A model generated the notes under the pieces. The model had not been told where the DNA came from and did not search any database. It saw only the letters and a list, made by a program, of their open reading frames with translations. Shown piece by piece: positions 7,608 to 20,819 of a stretch of 37,478 nucleotides of DNA; position 1 is the stretch's first letter; every line of letters begins with the position of its first letter. This DNA comes from Stagnimonas sp. (GTDB lineage Bacteria; Pseudomonadota; Gammaproteobacteria; Nevskiales; Nevskiaceae). The DNA is taken from assembly GCA_030696045.1 (NCBI GenBank), contig JAUYNO010000044.1:1-37478 (forward strand), given 5' to 3'. A program made the position numbers and the translations under genes.

Positions 7608-8219
7608 TCAGCGGCCGAAGCGGCCGATGGTGCGTGACAGCCGGTCGAACATACCGGTGGCGCTCAGATTGACCCGCTGGCCACCGCGGTCGAGCGCGAA
7701 CACCTTGGCGCGCAGGCCGAGGTTGCGGGTGATGGCATCGCTGGCCATGTCGCCGTTGGCCAGCACGTATTCGTGGTTCTCGACCGAGTCCACCATCGGC
7801 ACCAGGGTTTCCGCCAGCAGCACATGCCCGTGCAGCTGGCCGTCGAGGTCGTGGGCGTAACGGACGATGGCCCGCAGCGCGACCAGGTATTCCTTCAGCT
7901 CGGCGAAGTTCTCGGTCCGCCAGAGGCCGTGCACCAGCCGCTCGCGCTCGATCTCGGCATGGGCCGCCAGCAATTCGCGGAGGCTGTGCTGACCGCCACC
8001 GGCCAGCACGCTGTCGTCATAGCTCAGGCCTTCGCGCAGGCCATTGCTGGCATCGGCGACCCGATAACGAGCCTTGCCCATGTCGATGCTGCGCGGATCG
8101 ACGCCGCTGCTCTTCAGCGCCAGCGCCAGGAAGTCGCGAAACGTCGCCGAACTCGTCTGCTCGGCCTGGACCTGTTCGGCGCTGGAAAGATAAGGACGGA
8201 GTACGGACAGGGAATCCAT
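7608..8219 (-). CDS. Unrecognised protein of about 203 residues
   Basis: I do not recognise a family. The protein starts MDSLSVLRPYLSSAEQVQAEQ, has no signal peptide or membrane segment, and is largely helical and charged, with a Leu-rich middle (HSLRELLAAHAEIERERLVHG and LKEYLVALRAIVRYAHDL). It ends LFDRLSR-like with an Arg/Gly-rich tail (FDRLSRTIGRFGR). A GTG at 8258 would extend it by 13 residues; neither start has a convincing ribosome site. The frame shows steady coding character across its length. It follows the PhoD-type phosphatase gene by 86 nt on the same strand, so they may share a transcript, and it converges on gloA. I see no basis for a function. Confidence 0.65.
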   Translation of the reverse strand: MDSLSVLRPYLSSAEQVQAEQTSSATFRDFLALALKSSGVDPRSIDMGKARYRVADASNGLREGLSYDDSVLAGGGQHSLRELLAAHAEIERERLVHGLWRTENFAELKEYLVALRAIVRYAHDLDGQLHGHVLLAETLVPMVDSVENHEYVLANGDMASDAITRNLGLRAKVFALDRGGQRVNLSATGMFDRLSRTIGRFGR

Positions 8220-8304
8220 GAGCAACAACCGTGGATATTCGTCCGACAAAATTACCACGCCGCGTGCCGCCGCGTCGGCACCCTCCGAGCGCCAGGATCA
8301 GGGC

Positions 8305-10035
8305 TCAGGGCGCCAGCGCCGGCGAATTGGCGGGTGGCGTGCTGGCTCCACTCGCCGCGCCGAGGCGATTGCTGCCCACCGCGACCGGGAAGGCGGTGGC
8401 AAAGCTCTCGGTCCCGCCGCGTTCGGTGATGGTGCTGACGTACCAGTGCTCGCCCAGCACCTGCTCGGGCGTGACGTCAAACACCATGTAGCCCTTCTGT
8501 TGCAGATCCACGTACTTGATGTGCGGATTCACCAGACTGATGGCGTCCTGCACCGGCGCCAGCTGCTCCAGGCCGGGCGAGGTCACCGAGGTGCAGACGT
8601 ATTCCACCGCCAGCGAGCCGGCGCCGGTCAGCGGGTTGTAGGCGACCGGATTGTTGGGATCGGGAGTCAGGTCCATGGTCCAGCTGGTGTGGATGTCGCC
8701 GGTCAGCACGACCACGTTGTCGATGGCCTGCTCGGCCAGATGGTTGAAGATGGCGCTGCGCTCAGCCTGGTAGCCGTCCCACTGGTCGCCATTGAGATAC
8801 TGACCGCCGCTGCCGGCAATCGGGATCAGCGACAGCTGCGGCACCTGGGTCGAGAGGTCGGGCAGGCCCACCACCTTGAGCTGGCCGAACATCACCTGCT
8901 GGCCGAGGAACTTCCAGGTCGCGGTGGAACTGCTCAGGCTGTCTAGCAGCCATTGCTGCTGCTCCGGGCCCAACAGCTTGCGGTCCGGGTCGGCGACGTC
9001 GTCCGGCGGCAGCGGCGGCAGGCCCAGCGGCTCGTCGCGGTCGTGCAGGCGGGTGTCGAGCATGATCAGGTCCATCAACCCGCCGTAGCTGAACTTGCGG
9101 TAGATGCGATCGGGGTTGCCCGGCTCCGGCAGGCGAATCGGCATCCACTCGTCGTAGACCTGCTGGCCGTAGGCCTTGCGATCCACCCAGGCGCCCTCGG
9201 CGCCCTCGGTATGGTTGTTGGCACCGTCGCGCCAGGAGTTGTCGGCGGTCTCGTGGTCGTCCCAGACGCAGATGAAGGGGTGCTGACGGTGCACCTCCTG
9301 CAGGTCGGGATCGGTGCGCTTGTAGTAGCTGTGGCGGGTGCGGTAATCGGCCAGGGTCAGCATCTCGGTGGCCGGCTCGTAGGGGCGCAGGTCACCGTAT
9401 TCGCCATTGCCGTATTCGTAGACGTAATCGCCCAGGTGCAGGATGACGTCGAGGTCGGCGCGCTTGGCGACCTGGGCATAAGCGTTGAAGTAGCCGTGGG
9501 CATAGCTGGAGCAGGACACCACCCCGAAGCGCAGGCGCTGCACGCCCTCGGCCGGTGCGGTCCGGGTGCGGCCGATCGGCGACTGAAAACCCAGTGCCGA
9601 GAAGCGGTAGTAGTAGCTGGTGCCGGGTTGGAGGCCGGCGAAGTCGATCTTGATGGTCCAGTCGCGCGCGGCGCTGGCGGTCTGGCTGGCGCTGCCCACC
9701 AGCTGGCTCAGCGCCGCATCGCGGTAGACGCTGACGGTGACCGGTATGTCCTCGCCGGCGACCGGCGTGGCCCGCGTCCACAGGATCACTCGGTCGGCCA
9801 GCGGATCGCCGCTGGCGACGCCGTGCTTGAACGGCGTTTCCAGTGCCGGGCCGGGCCCGCCACCAGCGCCGGCCGCCGGCGCCGTGCTGTTGCCACAACT
9901 GCTCAGCATCGGCCCGCCCAGCACCAGCGCGGCGGCACCACCGGCCCGGCGCAGGAAGCCGCGACGGGTGAATCCGGCCGGGGATGACAGCACACGCGCG
10001 GGGAGCCGCGTGCGGCGGCGACGAGGGGCACCCAT
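8305..10035 (-). CDS. phoD: PhoD-like alkaline phosphatase, Tat-exported
   Basis: This 576-residue protein carries a twin-arginine signal (TRRGFLRR at residues 23-30, then a hydrophobic segment) that ends in a lipobox-like LSSC at 44-47, so it may be a Tat lipoprotein. Next comes an Ig-like PhoD N-domain (about 65-155: FKHGVASGDPLADRVILWTRA...GLQPGTSYYYRF). The PhoD metallophosphoesterase domain follows, with FGVVSCSSY, DVILHLGDYVYEYG, FICVWDDHETADNSW, LIMLDTRLHDRD and VVLTGDIHTSW supplying the Cys, Asp, Asn and His metal ligands. PhoD enzymes hydrolyse phosphomono- and diesters with an Fe/Ca centre in the periplasm or outside the cell. This scavenges phosphate. No Pho box was identified. Confidence 0.93.
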   Translation of the reverse strand: MGAPRRRRTRLPARVLSSPAGFTRRGFLRRAGGAAALVLGGPMLSSCGNSTAPAAGAGGGPGPALETPFKHGVASGDPLADRVILWTRATPVAGEDIPVTVSVYRDAALSQLVGSASQTASAARDWTIKIDFAGLQPGTSYYYRFSALGFQSPIGRTRTAPAEGVQRLRFGVVSCSSYAHGYFNAYAQVAKRADLDVILHLGDYVYEYGNGEYGDLRPYEPATEMLTLADYRTRHSYYKRTDPDLQEVHRQHPFICVWDDHETADNSWRDGANNHTEGAEGAWVDRKAYGQQVYDEWMPIRLPEPGNPDRIYRKFSYGGLMDLIMLDTRLHDRDEPLGLPPLPPDDVADPDRKLLGPEQQQWLLDSLSSSTATWKFLGQQVMFGQLKVVGLPDLSTQVPQLSLIPIAGSGGQYLNGDQWDGYQAERSAIFNHLAEQAIDNVVVLTGDIHTSWTMDLTPDPNNPVAYNPLTGAGSLAVEYVCTSVTSPGLEQLAPVQDAISLVNPHIKYVDLQQKGYMVFDVTPEQVLGEHWYVSTITERGGTESFATAFPVAVGSNRLGAASGASTPPANSPALAP

Positions 10036-10110
10036 GGAAACTCTCCAATTGCTCAGGCCGGCACTTTAAGTCAGTCCGGTGACAGTCCCGCTACATCGCC
10101 ACGTCTCATC

Positions 10111-10920
10111 TCAATGACGCAGCGCCTTCTCCTGCATCACCGTCGCCGCGATTTCCTCGATGCTCATGTTCGCCGAGTTGACGAAGGGGACGTGATTGCG
10201 CCGGTACAGCTGTTCGGCCTGGCGCAACTCGTAGGCGCATTGCGCCAGTGAGGCATAGCGCGAGCCGGGCCGGCGCTCATTGCGCACCTGGGACAGCCGC
10301 TCGGGGTCCGAGGTCAGGCCGAACAGGCGGTCCTGCATGCCCTGCAAGGCCTTGGGCAGGCGCTGCTGCTCCAGGTCTTCTTCCAGCAGGGGAAAATTGG
10401 TGGCGAAGATGCCGTGCTGCAGCGCCAGGTAGAGCGTGGTCGGCGTCTTGCCGCAGCGGCTGGGAGCGATCAGGATCAGCTCGGCCTTGCTGAGATCGCG
10501 CGTCGACTGGCCGTCGTCGTGCTCCATGGCGTAGTTCATCGCCTCGATCCGCGCGGTATAGCGGCCGCCGTCGGCCATGCCGTGGGCGCGCCCCTGGGCA
10601 TGGGTCGATTGCACCCCGAGCTCCTGTTCCAGACTGTGGATGTAGGTGTCGAACAGGTCGATGAACAGACCCTTGCAGTCGCGCAGTACGGTGCGCGCCG
10701 CCTCGTTGATGGTGGTGGAGAACACCAGGGGGCGGGCGCCGTCGCTGGCCGCGATGTGGTTGATGTACTCCACCGTCGCCCGCGCCTTCTCGGGCGTGGC
10801 CACGAACGGCAGCGTCAGCTTGCGGAATTCCAGGCCCTCGAACTGGGTCAGCAGCGAGTTGCCGAGCGTCTCGGCGGTGATGCCGGTGCCGTCAGAGACG
10901 AAGAAAACATGTCTTTGCAT
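10111..10920 (-). CDS. ppsR: PEP synthase regulatory protein (bifunctional kinase/pyrophosphorylase)
   Basis: This 269-residue protein is a DUF299/PpsR member: MQRHVFFVSDGTGITAETLG at the start, a P-loop-like APSRCGKTPT at about 152-161, and FGLTSDPERL and NSANMSIEEIA toward the end. PpsR proteins inactivate PEP synthase by ADP-dependent phosphorylation of a threonine next to the catalytic histidine, and reactivate it by phosphate-dependent dephosphorylation. The target gene ppsA is divergent, with 82 nt between the two starts, which is the classical arrangement. This makes the functional assignment strong. The protein is cytoplasmic and has no signal sequence. The short shared intergenic region must hold both promoters; a TAGAAT-like -10 is visible on this strand, but I cannot define a matching -35. 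Confidence 0.96.
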   Translation of the reverse strand: MQRHVFFVSDGTGITAETLGNSLLTQFEGLEFRKLTLPFVATPEKARATVEYINHIAASDGARPLVFSTTINEAARTVLRDCKGLFIDLFDTYIHSLEQELGVQSTHAQGRAHGMADGGRYTARIEAMNYAMEHDDGQSTRDLSKAELILIAPSRCGKTPTTLYLALQHGIFATNFPLLEEDLEQQRLPKALQGMQDRLFGLTSDPERLSQVRNERRPGSRYASLAQCAYELRQAEQLYRRNHVPFVNSANMSIEEIAATVMQEKALRH

Positions 10921-11002
10921 AGCCTGTTCGGAGGGTACGTGGAGGGGCGGGCTTCACGTATTCTAGAGGCCACCCCCTATTCCCCCTGCACCGGACCTTC
11001 CA

Positions 11003-13390
<2,388 letters not shown>

Positions 13391-13437
13391 CCCGCCGGGG
13401 CATCCGTCCAGAAGTCTCCCTCGGCAGGAGTACGGCC

Positions 13438-14751
13438 ATGCAGGAATCCCCAGGCACCGCGCCCGCCGCCCGCTTCTACCTCTGGGTGCTGGCCGCCATC
13501 CTCATCGGCGGCGCCATCGGCCATCTCGCGCCGAGCGCCGGCGTCGCGCTCAAGCCCCTGGGTGACGGCTTCATCGCCCTGGTGAAGATGCTGATCGCGC
13601 CGATCATCTTCCTGACGGTCGTGCTCGGCATCGCCGGCGTCAGCGACGTCAGGAAGGTGGGGCGGGTCGGCGTCAAGGCGATTCTCTACTTCGAGGTGAT
13701 TTCCAGCCTGGCCCTGGTGATCGGTCTGCTGGTGGTCAACCTGCTGCAGCCGGGCGCCGGCTTCGACGCCGACCCGGCCACGCTCGACGCGGCGGCGGTC
13801 GCCGGCTACGCCGGCCAGGCCAAGGAACAGTCCACCGTGCAGTTCCTGCTCGGCATCATTCCCAAGACCTTCATCGACGCCTTCGCCGGCGGCGGCAATC
13901 TGTTGCAGGTGCTGCTGCTGGCCCTGCTGTTCGGCTTCGCGCTGATGGCCCTGGGCGAGCGCGGCCGGCCGGTCACCGTGCTGCTGGACGCGATCTCGCA
14001 GGTGTTCTTCCGGATGATCGCCATGGTGATGCGGCTGGCGCCACTGGGCGCCGGCGGCGCCATGGCCTTCACCATCGGCAAGTACGGGCTCGACAGCCTG
14101 GGGCCGCTGATAAAGCTGATGGGCAGCTTCTACCTCACCTGCCTGCTGTTCATCCTGATCGTGCTCGGCACGGTCGCCCGGCTCACCGGTTTCTCGATCC
14201 TGCGTTTCATCCGCTACATCAAGGAGGAGTTGCTGCTGGTGCTGGGCACTTCCTCATCCGAGTCGGCGCTGGTGCCGCTGATGCAGAAGCTGGAGCGGCT
14301 CGGCTGCTCCAAAGGGGTGGTCGGCCTGGTGGTGCCCAGCGGCTACTCCTTCAACCTCGACGGCACCAACATCTACCTGACCATGGCGGTCGTTTTCGTG
14401 GCGCAGGCGCTGAACGTGGAGCTCAGCCTGAGCCAGGAGCTGACCCTGCTGGGTGTGGCCATGCTCACTTCCAAGGGTGCGTCCGGCGTGACCGGGGCCG
14501 GCTTCATCACCCTCGCCGCGACCCTGACCGTGCTGCCCTCGGTACCGGTGGCGGGCCTGGCGCTGATCCTCGGTGTCGACCGCTTCATGAGCGAGGCCCG
14601 CGCGCTCACCAACCTGGTCGGCAACGGCGTCGCGACCCTGGTGGTGGCGCACTGGGAAGGCGAACTGGACCGCGACGCGCTGCGGCGCGAGCTGGGTGGC
14701 GACGGTCCGGTGCCTGCCGGCACCGCGGCCACGCCCGACCCTGACGGCTAG
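13438..14751 (+). CDS. dctA: C4-dicarboxylate:cation symporter (DctA-type, DAACS family)
   Basis: The ATG at 13438 has AGGAG 8 nt upstream and gives 437 residues, the usual DctA length. Family motifs are present: the serine-rich hairpin motif [15 protein letters not shown], the following [21 protein letters not shown] transport segment, and [19 protein letters not shown] near the substrate and cation sites. About eight hydrophobic membrane segments plus two re-entrant loops are visible. DctA proteins take up succinate, fumarate and malate with protons or sodium ions across the inner membrane. Glutamate/aspartate symporters (GltP) are close relatives, but the malic enzyme just downstream and PEP synthase just upstream favour dicarboxylates. 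Confidence 0.9.
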   Translation: MQESPGTAPAARFYLWVLAAILIGGAIGHLAPSAGVALKPLGDGFIALVKMLIAPIIFLTVVLGIAGVSDVRKVGRVGVKAILYFEVISSLALVIGLLVVNLLQPGAGFDADPATLDAAAVAGYAGQAKEQSTVQFLLGIIPKTFIDAFAGGGNLLQVLLLALLFGFALMALGERGRPVTVLLDAISQVFFRMIAMVMRLAPLGAGGAMAFTIGKYGLDSLGPLIKLMGSFYLTCLLFILIVLGTVARLTGFSILRFIRYIKEELLLVLGTSSSESALVPLMQKLERLGCSKGVVGLVVPSGYSFNLDGTNIYLTMAVVFVAQALNVELSLSQELTLLGVAMLTSKGASGVTGAGFITLAATLTVLPSVPVAGLALILGVDRFMSEARALTNLVGNGVATLVVAHWEGELDRDALRRELGGDGPVPAGTAATPDPDG

Positions 14752-14805
14752 CGCTTACCCTACCGCTCTCCCGGATCGCCTTCGCGCTCCCGACCGCCAG
14801 CATCC

Positions 14806-17109
<2,304 letters not shown>

Positions 17110-17112
17110 GGG

Positions 17113-17745
17113 ATGCGCCGCCGTCTGCCGGCCCTGCTGCTGGCGCTCAGCCTGGTCGGGCTGGCGCCCGTCACGGCGGCGGATCCGGCCGGCCGCTTCG
17201 ACTACTACCTGCTGAGCCTGTCCTGGTCGCCGCAATACTGCGCCGGCGCGGCCGGCGACGGCGATCCGCAATGCCGCCGGCCGTATGGCTTTGTCGTGCA
17301 CGGGCTCTGGCCTCAGCACGAACGCGGCTGGCCGGAGCAATGCGGCCCGGCCGAATGGCTGCCGGAGTCCCTGATCGAACGCATGCTGCCGCTGATGCCC
17401 AGCCGCAAGCTGATCCTGCACGAATGGCGCAAGCACGGAGTCTGTAGCGGCCTGGGGGCGCAGGGTTATTTCGCGGCGGTGGAGCGCGCTTACCGCTCGA
17501 TTCGCATTCCCGCGCGCTACCAGGCGCCGCGCGAACCGCTTCGGCTCAGCCCGGCGACGCTGGAGGCCGACTTCGGCGCCGCCAATCCGGCGCTGCGGCC
17601 GGAGATGATGGCGCTGGACTGTCGCGGCAACTACCTGAGCGAGCTGCGCATCTGCCTGGATCGCCAGCTGCGGCCGCGCCGCTGCGGCGCCGACCTGCGC
17701 GACCGCTGCAGCGGCCTGGCGGTACTGCGGCCTAGCCGACCCTAG
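17113..17745 (+). CDS. Ribonuclease T2 family protein, secreted
   Basis: This 210-residue protein has a signal peptide (MRRRLPALLLALSLVGLAPVTAA). RNase T2 enzymes cleave RNA through 2',3'-cyclic phosphates in the periplasm or outside the cell. Both catalytic segments are intact: CAS I FVVHGLWPQ with His63, and CAS II LILHEWRKHGVC with His103, Glu104, Lys107 and His108. Cysteines in YCAGA, QCRR, QCGP and GVCSG could form the family disulfides. A short C-terminal extension has more cysteines. The ATG lies 3 nt after the malic enzyme stop, so it is at least cotranscribed. No metabolic link to malic enzyme is obvious; RNA scavenging for phosphate or nucleosides is the likely role. Confidence 0.92.
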   Translation: MRRRLPALLLALSLVGLAPVTAADPAGRFDYYLLSLSWSPQYCAGAAGDGDPQCRRPYGFVVHGLWPQHERGWPEQCGPAEWLPESLIERMLPLMPSRKLILHEWRKHGVCSGLGAQGYFAAVERAYRSIRIPARYQAPREPLRLSPATLEADFGAANPALRPEMMALDCRGNYLSELRICLDRQLRPRRCGADLRDRCSGLAVLRPSRP

Positions 17746-17790
17746 CGCTCGCTCAGTGGGGCCTCCCGCGATCTCAAGGCAACGCCCCCA

Positions 17791-17822
17791 CCCTACGCCC
17801 TCCCCCGCAAGCGAGGGAGGGG
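17791..17822. repeat. Extragenic hairpin repeat, copy 1 (CCCTCCC...GCAAG...GGGAGGG)
   Basis: In the 129-nt gap between two convergent genes, CCCTCCC (17798-17804) and GGGAGGG (17815-17821) flank a GCAAGC centre. The same core in the same context (ccctA.gccctcccc-gcaag-gggaggggA) recurs at 27064-27085, so this looks like a family of small dispersed palindromic repeats. It may also serve as a bidirectional transcription end, though no T-run follows. Confidence 0.6.
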
Positions 17823-17874
17823 ACTGGTTCGCGCGGCGAAGAACGATGTCGCCCTTTGAGCGAGTTAGCCGGCC

Positions 17875-19116
17875 CTAGAGCACCGGATCGCCGTCGCCGA
17901 CCTTGGTCTCGCGCAGCACCGGCTCGATCGGCAGCAGCAGGTGGAATTCGGTGCCCTGGCCCTCGCCCTCCGAGCTGGCGTACAGCTCGCCGCCGTGATG
18001 AGTGGCGATCTTGCGGCAGATCGCCAGGCCGATGCCGCTGCCTTCGTACTGCTCCTGGGTGTGCAGTCGGCGGAAGATGGCGAAGATCGCCTCCAGCTGC
18101 GCCGGTGGAATGCCGATGCCGTTGTCGCGCAGGCGGATATGCCAGCGCTCGCCCTCGGCGGCCGCGCTGATCTCGATCCGCGGCCGGGCGCCGGGAGTCT
18201 GGAACTTGATGGCGTTGCCGATCAGGTTCTGGAACAGCTGCGCCAGCAGCCGGTGTTCGCCGACGACCTGCGGCAGTGGATTGATGACGATCTCGGCCTG
18301 GCTCTCGTTGATCTGGCTCGCCAGCGTCTTGAGCGCCAGCTGGATGGTGTCCGCCAGCGGGCGCTTCTCCAGCTGCGCCTCGCCGGCGCGTCCGACCCGC
18401 GACAGGGTCAGCAGATCCTCGATCAGTGCCTTCATCTGGCGCACGCCCTGGCCGATGAAATCGAGGAACTCCAGGGCGTCGCCATCCAGCCGCTCGCGGT
18501 AGCGTTTTTCCAGCAGCTGCACGAAGCCGGAAATATTGCGCAGCGGTGCCTGCAGATCGTGGCTGGCGATGTAGGCGAACTGCTCCAGTTCGTTGATGGC
18601 GCGATTGAGGTCAACCAGCGAGCGCCGCAGCTCCCGCTCGGCGCTCTCGCGGGCGGTCACCTCGGAGAGTAGCTGGCGGTTGCTGCGCTCCAGCCGGGCA
18701 TTGGCTACCGCCAGCCGTTCGTTGGCAGCCTCCAGTTCTTCCGGCGTGCGCATGGCCAGCAGCCGGGGCACCAGCGGAATGATCGCGGCGGCGGTGGCGA
18801 TGGACACCACGGCGGTCAGCGCCTTGACGACGCCCTGGGCGTAGTAGATCGGCGACCAGACCGTGATCAGCGCCAGCACATGGCCGGTGCCGCAGAGCAG
18901 GATGAAAGCCGCGAACAGGGCGATGGCCCAGTTGAATGACAACGGAAACCGGCGCTGGCGCAGGAAATAAACCAGAGTCAGCGGAATCAGGAAATAGGCG
19001 ACGGCGACGATGGCGTCGCTCATCACATGCAGCCAGACCAGATCATTGCGTCCGGCGAAGCAGATGCCGTGCGGCAACAGCTGATCCATGCCGAGCCAGC
19101 CGGCGCCGCCGCTCAT
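17875..19116 (-). CDS. Histidine kinase with ethylene-receptor-like membrane domain
   Basis: The ATG at 19116 overlaps the upstream stop as ATGA and gives 413 residues; a longer frame to 19827 is a shadow of the preceding gene. The N-terminal membrane domain (about 24-122, three helices) matches plant ETR1-type ethylene-binding domains: SDAIVAVAYFLIPLTLVYF, then FILLCGTGHVLAL, then VVKALTAVVSIATA. The residues known to matter for Cu(I) and ethylene binding in ETR1 are conserved: Asp34, Tyr41, Pro45, Cys75 and His79. After a coiled coil (about 125-180) comes HisKA with His186 in ASHDLQAPLR. HATPase_c follows, with N-box NLIGNAIKF, DNGIGIP and GSGIGLAIC, so the kinase should be active. It lacks the GAF domain of ETR1 and is coupled to two receiver proteins. 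Confidence 0.92.
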   Translation of the reverse strand: MSGGAGWLGMDQLLPHGICFAGRNDLVWLHVMSDAIVAVAYFLIPLTLVYFLRQRRFPLSFNWAIALFAAFILLCGTGHVLALITVWSPIYYAQGVVKALTAVVSIATAAAIIPLVPRLLAMRTPEELEAANERLAVANARLERSNRQLLSEVTARESAERELRRSLVDLNRAINELEQFAYIASHDLQAPLRNISGFVQLLEKRYRERLDGDALEFLDFIGQGVRQMKALIEDLLTLSRVGRAGEAQLEKRPLADTIQLALKTLASQINESQAEIVINPLPQVVGEHRLLAQLFQNLIGNAIKFQTPGARPRIEISAAAEGERWHIRLRDNGIGIPPAQLEAIFAIFRRLHTQEQYEGSGIGLAICRKIATHHGGELYASSEGEGQGTEFHLLLPIEPVLRETKVGDGDPVL

Positions 19117-20819
19117 GTCACCCGCACCGGACGCGACCACTGCACCGGTACCAGATGCGCCTCCAGTGGCGGCACCAGGCGGTCGCCCTGCAGCCAGCGC
19201 AGGCCGATCATGCGCAGTGCCGCTAGCATCTCCGGCGATTCGACGCCGTTGGCGATCACGGTCATGCCAAGGGCCTGGGCCGCGCCTTGCAGGGCGCTGA
19301 TGTAGCGGCGCACGCCACCCTGCAGGTTTTCCTCCAGCAACTGCCGCAGCAGCGGCCGGCCGAGCTTGATGCCGGCCAGGGGAATCTGGCTGATCTGCGC
19401 CAGGCTCAGCTCGATGCTGCCCTCGCTGTCCAGCACCAGCCGGTAGCCGTCCGATTGCAGCGACAGCAGCGCCTGACGGTGCTCGCGCAACTGCCGGAAG
19501 GCGCTCTCCTGGATTTCCAGCTGCAGTTGCTCGGCGCTCAGGCCGGCACCCAGGAACAGGGCGTGCAAACGGGCTGCAAAGTCGGTTCCACGCAGCGCGG
19601 CGGCGGGCAGATTGAAGGCCAGGCAGTCCGGCTTGAAGCCGGCCTCGTTCCAGCTGCGCCACTGCCGCAGCAGGCATTGCGCCGCCACCAGACTGCTCTC
19701 GGCGCTGGCCTGCGGGTCCGCTTCCAGGCCGCCCAGGCCCGGTTCGGCGGCCTCGCCCCAAGCGGCCATCATTTCGACGCCAGCACAGGCTCCGGTCTCG
19801 CCATCCACCCAGGGCTGCCAGCGGCATTCCGGCGTGGCGATCGGCACCGCCACCGCCGGATAGGGCAGCGCCGCCGGCTCGTTGTGGTCGAGTCCGGCCA
19901 CGCCATTGCCGGTCGCCGGCAGCGCGCTGGCGATGCGGGCGGCGCGTTCCAGCAGGTCTTCCGCGCTTTCGGCGCCGCCGGCGAACACCGCCAGGCCGGC
20001 GCGCAGGCGGGGCTGCACCGCGCAGTTGCCGACATGCCGCAGCGCCGCCACCCGCGCCACGATCCGGTGCACGGCCTCGACCAGGGCCCCGGGCTCGTCC
20101 AGCGGATACAGGATCAGCCCGAACTGCTGGCTGTCCAGCCGGCCCAGGCTGTCGGAACCGCGCAGGGTTTCGCCCATCAGCTCGGCCAGGCGCCGCAGCA
20201 GGTCGTCGGCGACCAGGCCGCCGTACTGGCTGCGCGCCTCCTCGACGCCATCCAGCCGCAAACAGGCCAGCCCGAATTCCCGGCCGCCACGACGCGCTTC
20301 CGCCAGCTGGATGCGGGCCCGGTCCAGGAATAGCGGCTGGTTCGGCAACAGGGTGAGTGGATCGCGGCTGGCGGCGAAGAAGCTGCCGGCGCGCTGCTGC
20401 TCCAGCTCCAGGGTCTGGCGGTTGCGCTGCACCGCGCGGCGAATCCGCTTCATCAGCATTTCGCCGTCGGTCTCGCCCTTTACCACGTAGTCCTGGGCGC
20501 CCAGGCGCAGCGCCTCGCCGGCCAGGCGCTCGTCATCGAGCCCGGTCAGCACGACGATGGCGGCCTTGCCGTCGATTTCGCGCAGGGTGCGGACATTGTC
20601 CAGGCCCTGCCCGTCCGGCAGCCCGAGATCGAGCAGCACGCAGCTGAAGCGCACGCGCTCCAGTTCGGCCACCGCCGCCGACAGCCGCTTGACCGTCTGC
20701 ACCACCACTTCCCCGGCCTGGATCGCCGGCCGCAGCGCCTCCATCAGCAGGCGGCCGTCGAGCGGCGAGTCCTCGACCAGGAGGATCGATAGCGTCGAGG
20801 TCGTGGCGCTGCTGTTCAT
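19113..20819 (-). CDS. Response regulator: REC with degenerate GGDEF and EAL domains
   Basis: This 568-residue protein begins with an intact receiver (LLVEDS acidic pair, phospho-acceptor Asp64 in [10 protein letters not shown], Thr92, Lys114 in YVVKGE). A GGDEF-fold domain (about 150-310) has DSQQF at 229-233 in place of GGDEF. An EAL-fold domain (about 330-560) has EMM instead of EAL, DS instead of the catalytic DD (464-465), KLG instead of KLD and ANG instead of AEG. One glutamate (LEIQES) and one asparagine (FNLP) remain. Both enzyme domains therefore look catalytically dead. It may act as a phosphorylation-controlled adaptor or a c-di-GMP-related scaffold (inference). It overlaps its neighbours by 4 nt on both sides and sits between the Rcp1-like receiver and the ethylene-receptor-like kinase. 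Confidence 0.88.
   Translation of the reverse strand: MNSSATTSTLSILLVEDSPLDGRLLMEALRPAIQAGEVVVQTVKRLSAAVAELERVRFSCVLLDLGLPDGQGLDNVRTLREIDGKAAIVVLTGLDDERLAGEALRLGAQDYVVKGETDGEMLMKRIRRAVQRNRQTLELEQQRAGSFFAASRDPLTLLPNQPLFLDRARIQLAEARRGGREFGLACLRLDGVEEARSQYGGLVADDLLRRLAELMGETLRGSDSLGRLDSQQFGLILYPLDEPGALVEAVHRIVARVAALRHVGNCAVQPRLRAGLAVFAGGAESAEDLLERAARIASALPATGNGVAGLDHNEPAALPYPAVAVPIATPECRWQPWVDGETGACAGVEMMAAWGEAAEPGLGGLEADPQASAESSLVAAQCLLRQWRSWNEAGFKPDCLAFNLPAAALRGTDFAARLHALFLGAGLSAEQLQLEIQESAFRQLREHRQALLSLQSDGYRLVLDSEGSIELSLAQISQIPLAGIKLGRPLLRQLLEENLQGGVRRYISALQGAAQALGMTVIANGVESPEMLAALRMIGLRWLQGDRLVPPLEAHLVPVQWSRPVRVT

Noticed and set aside
19117..19827. N-terminal extension of the ethylene-receptor-like kinase
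   Set aside because: It is out-of-frame reading of the preceding receiver/GGDEF/EAL gene; the ATGA overlap gives a natural start at 19116.
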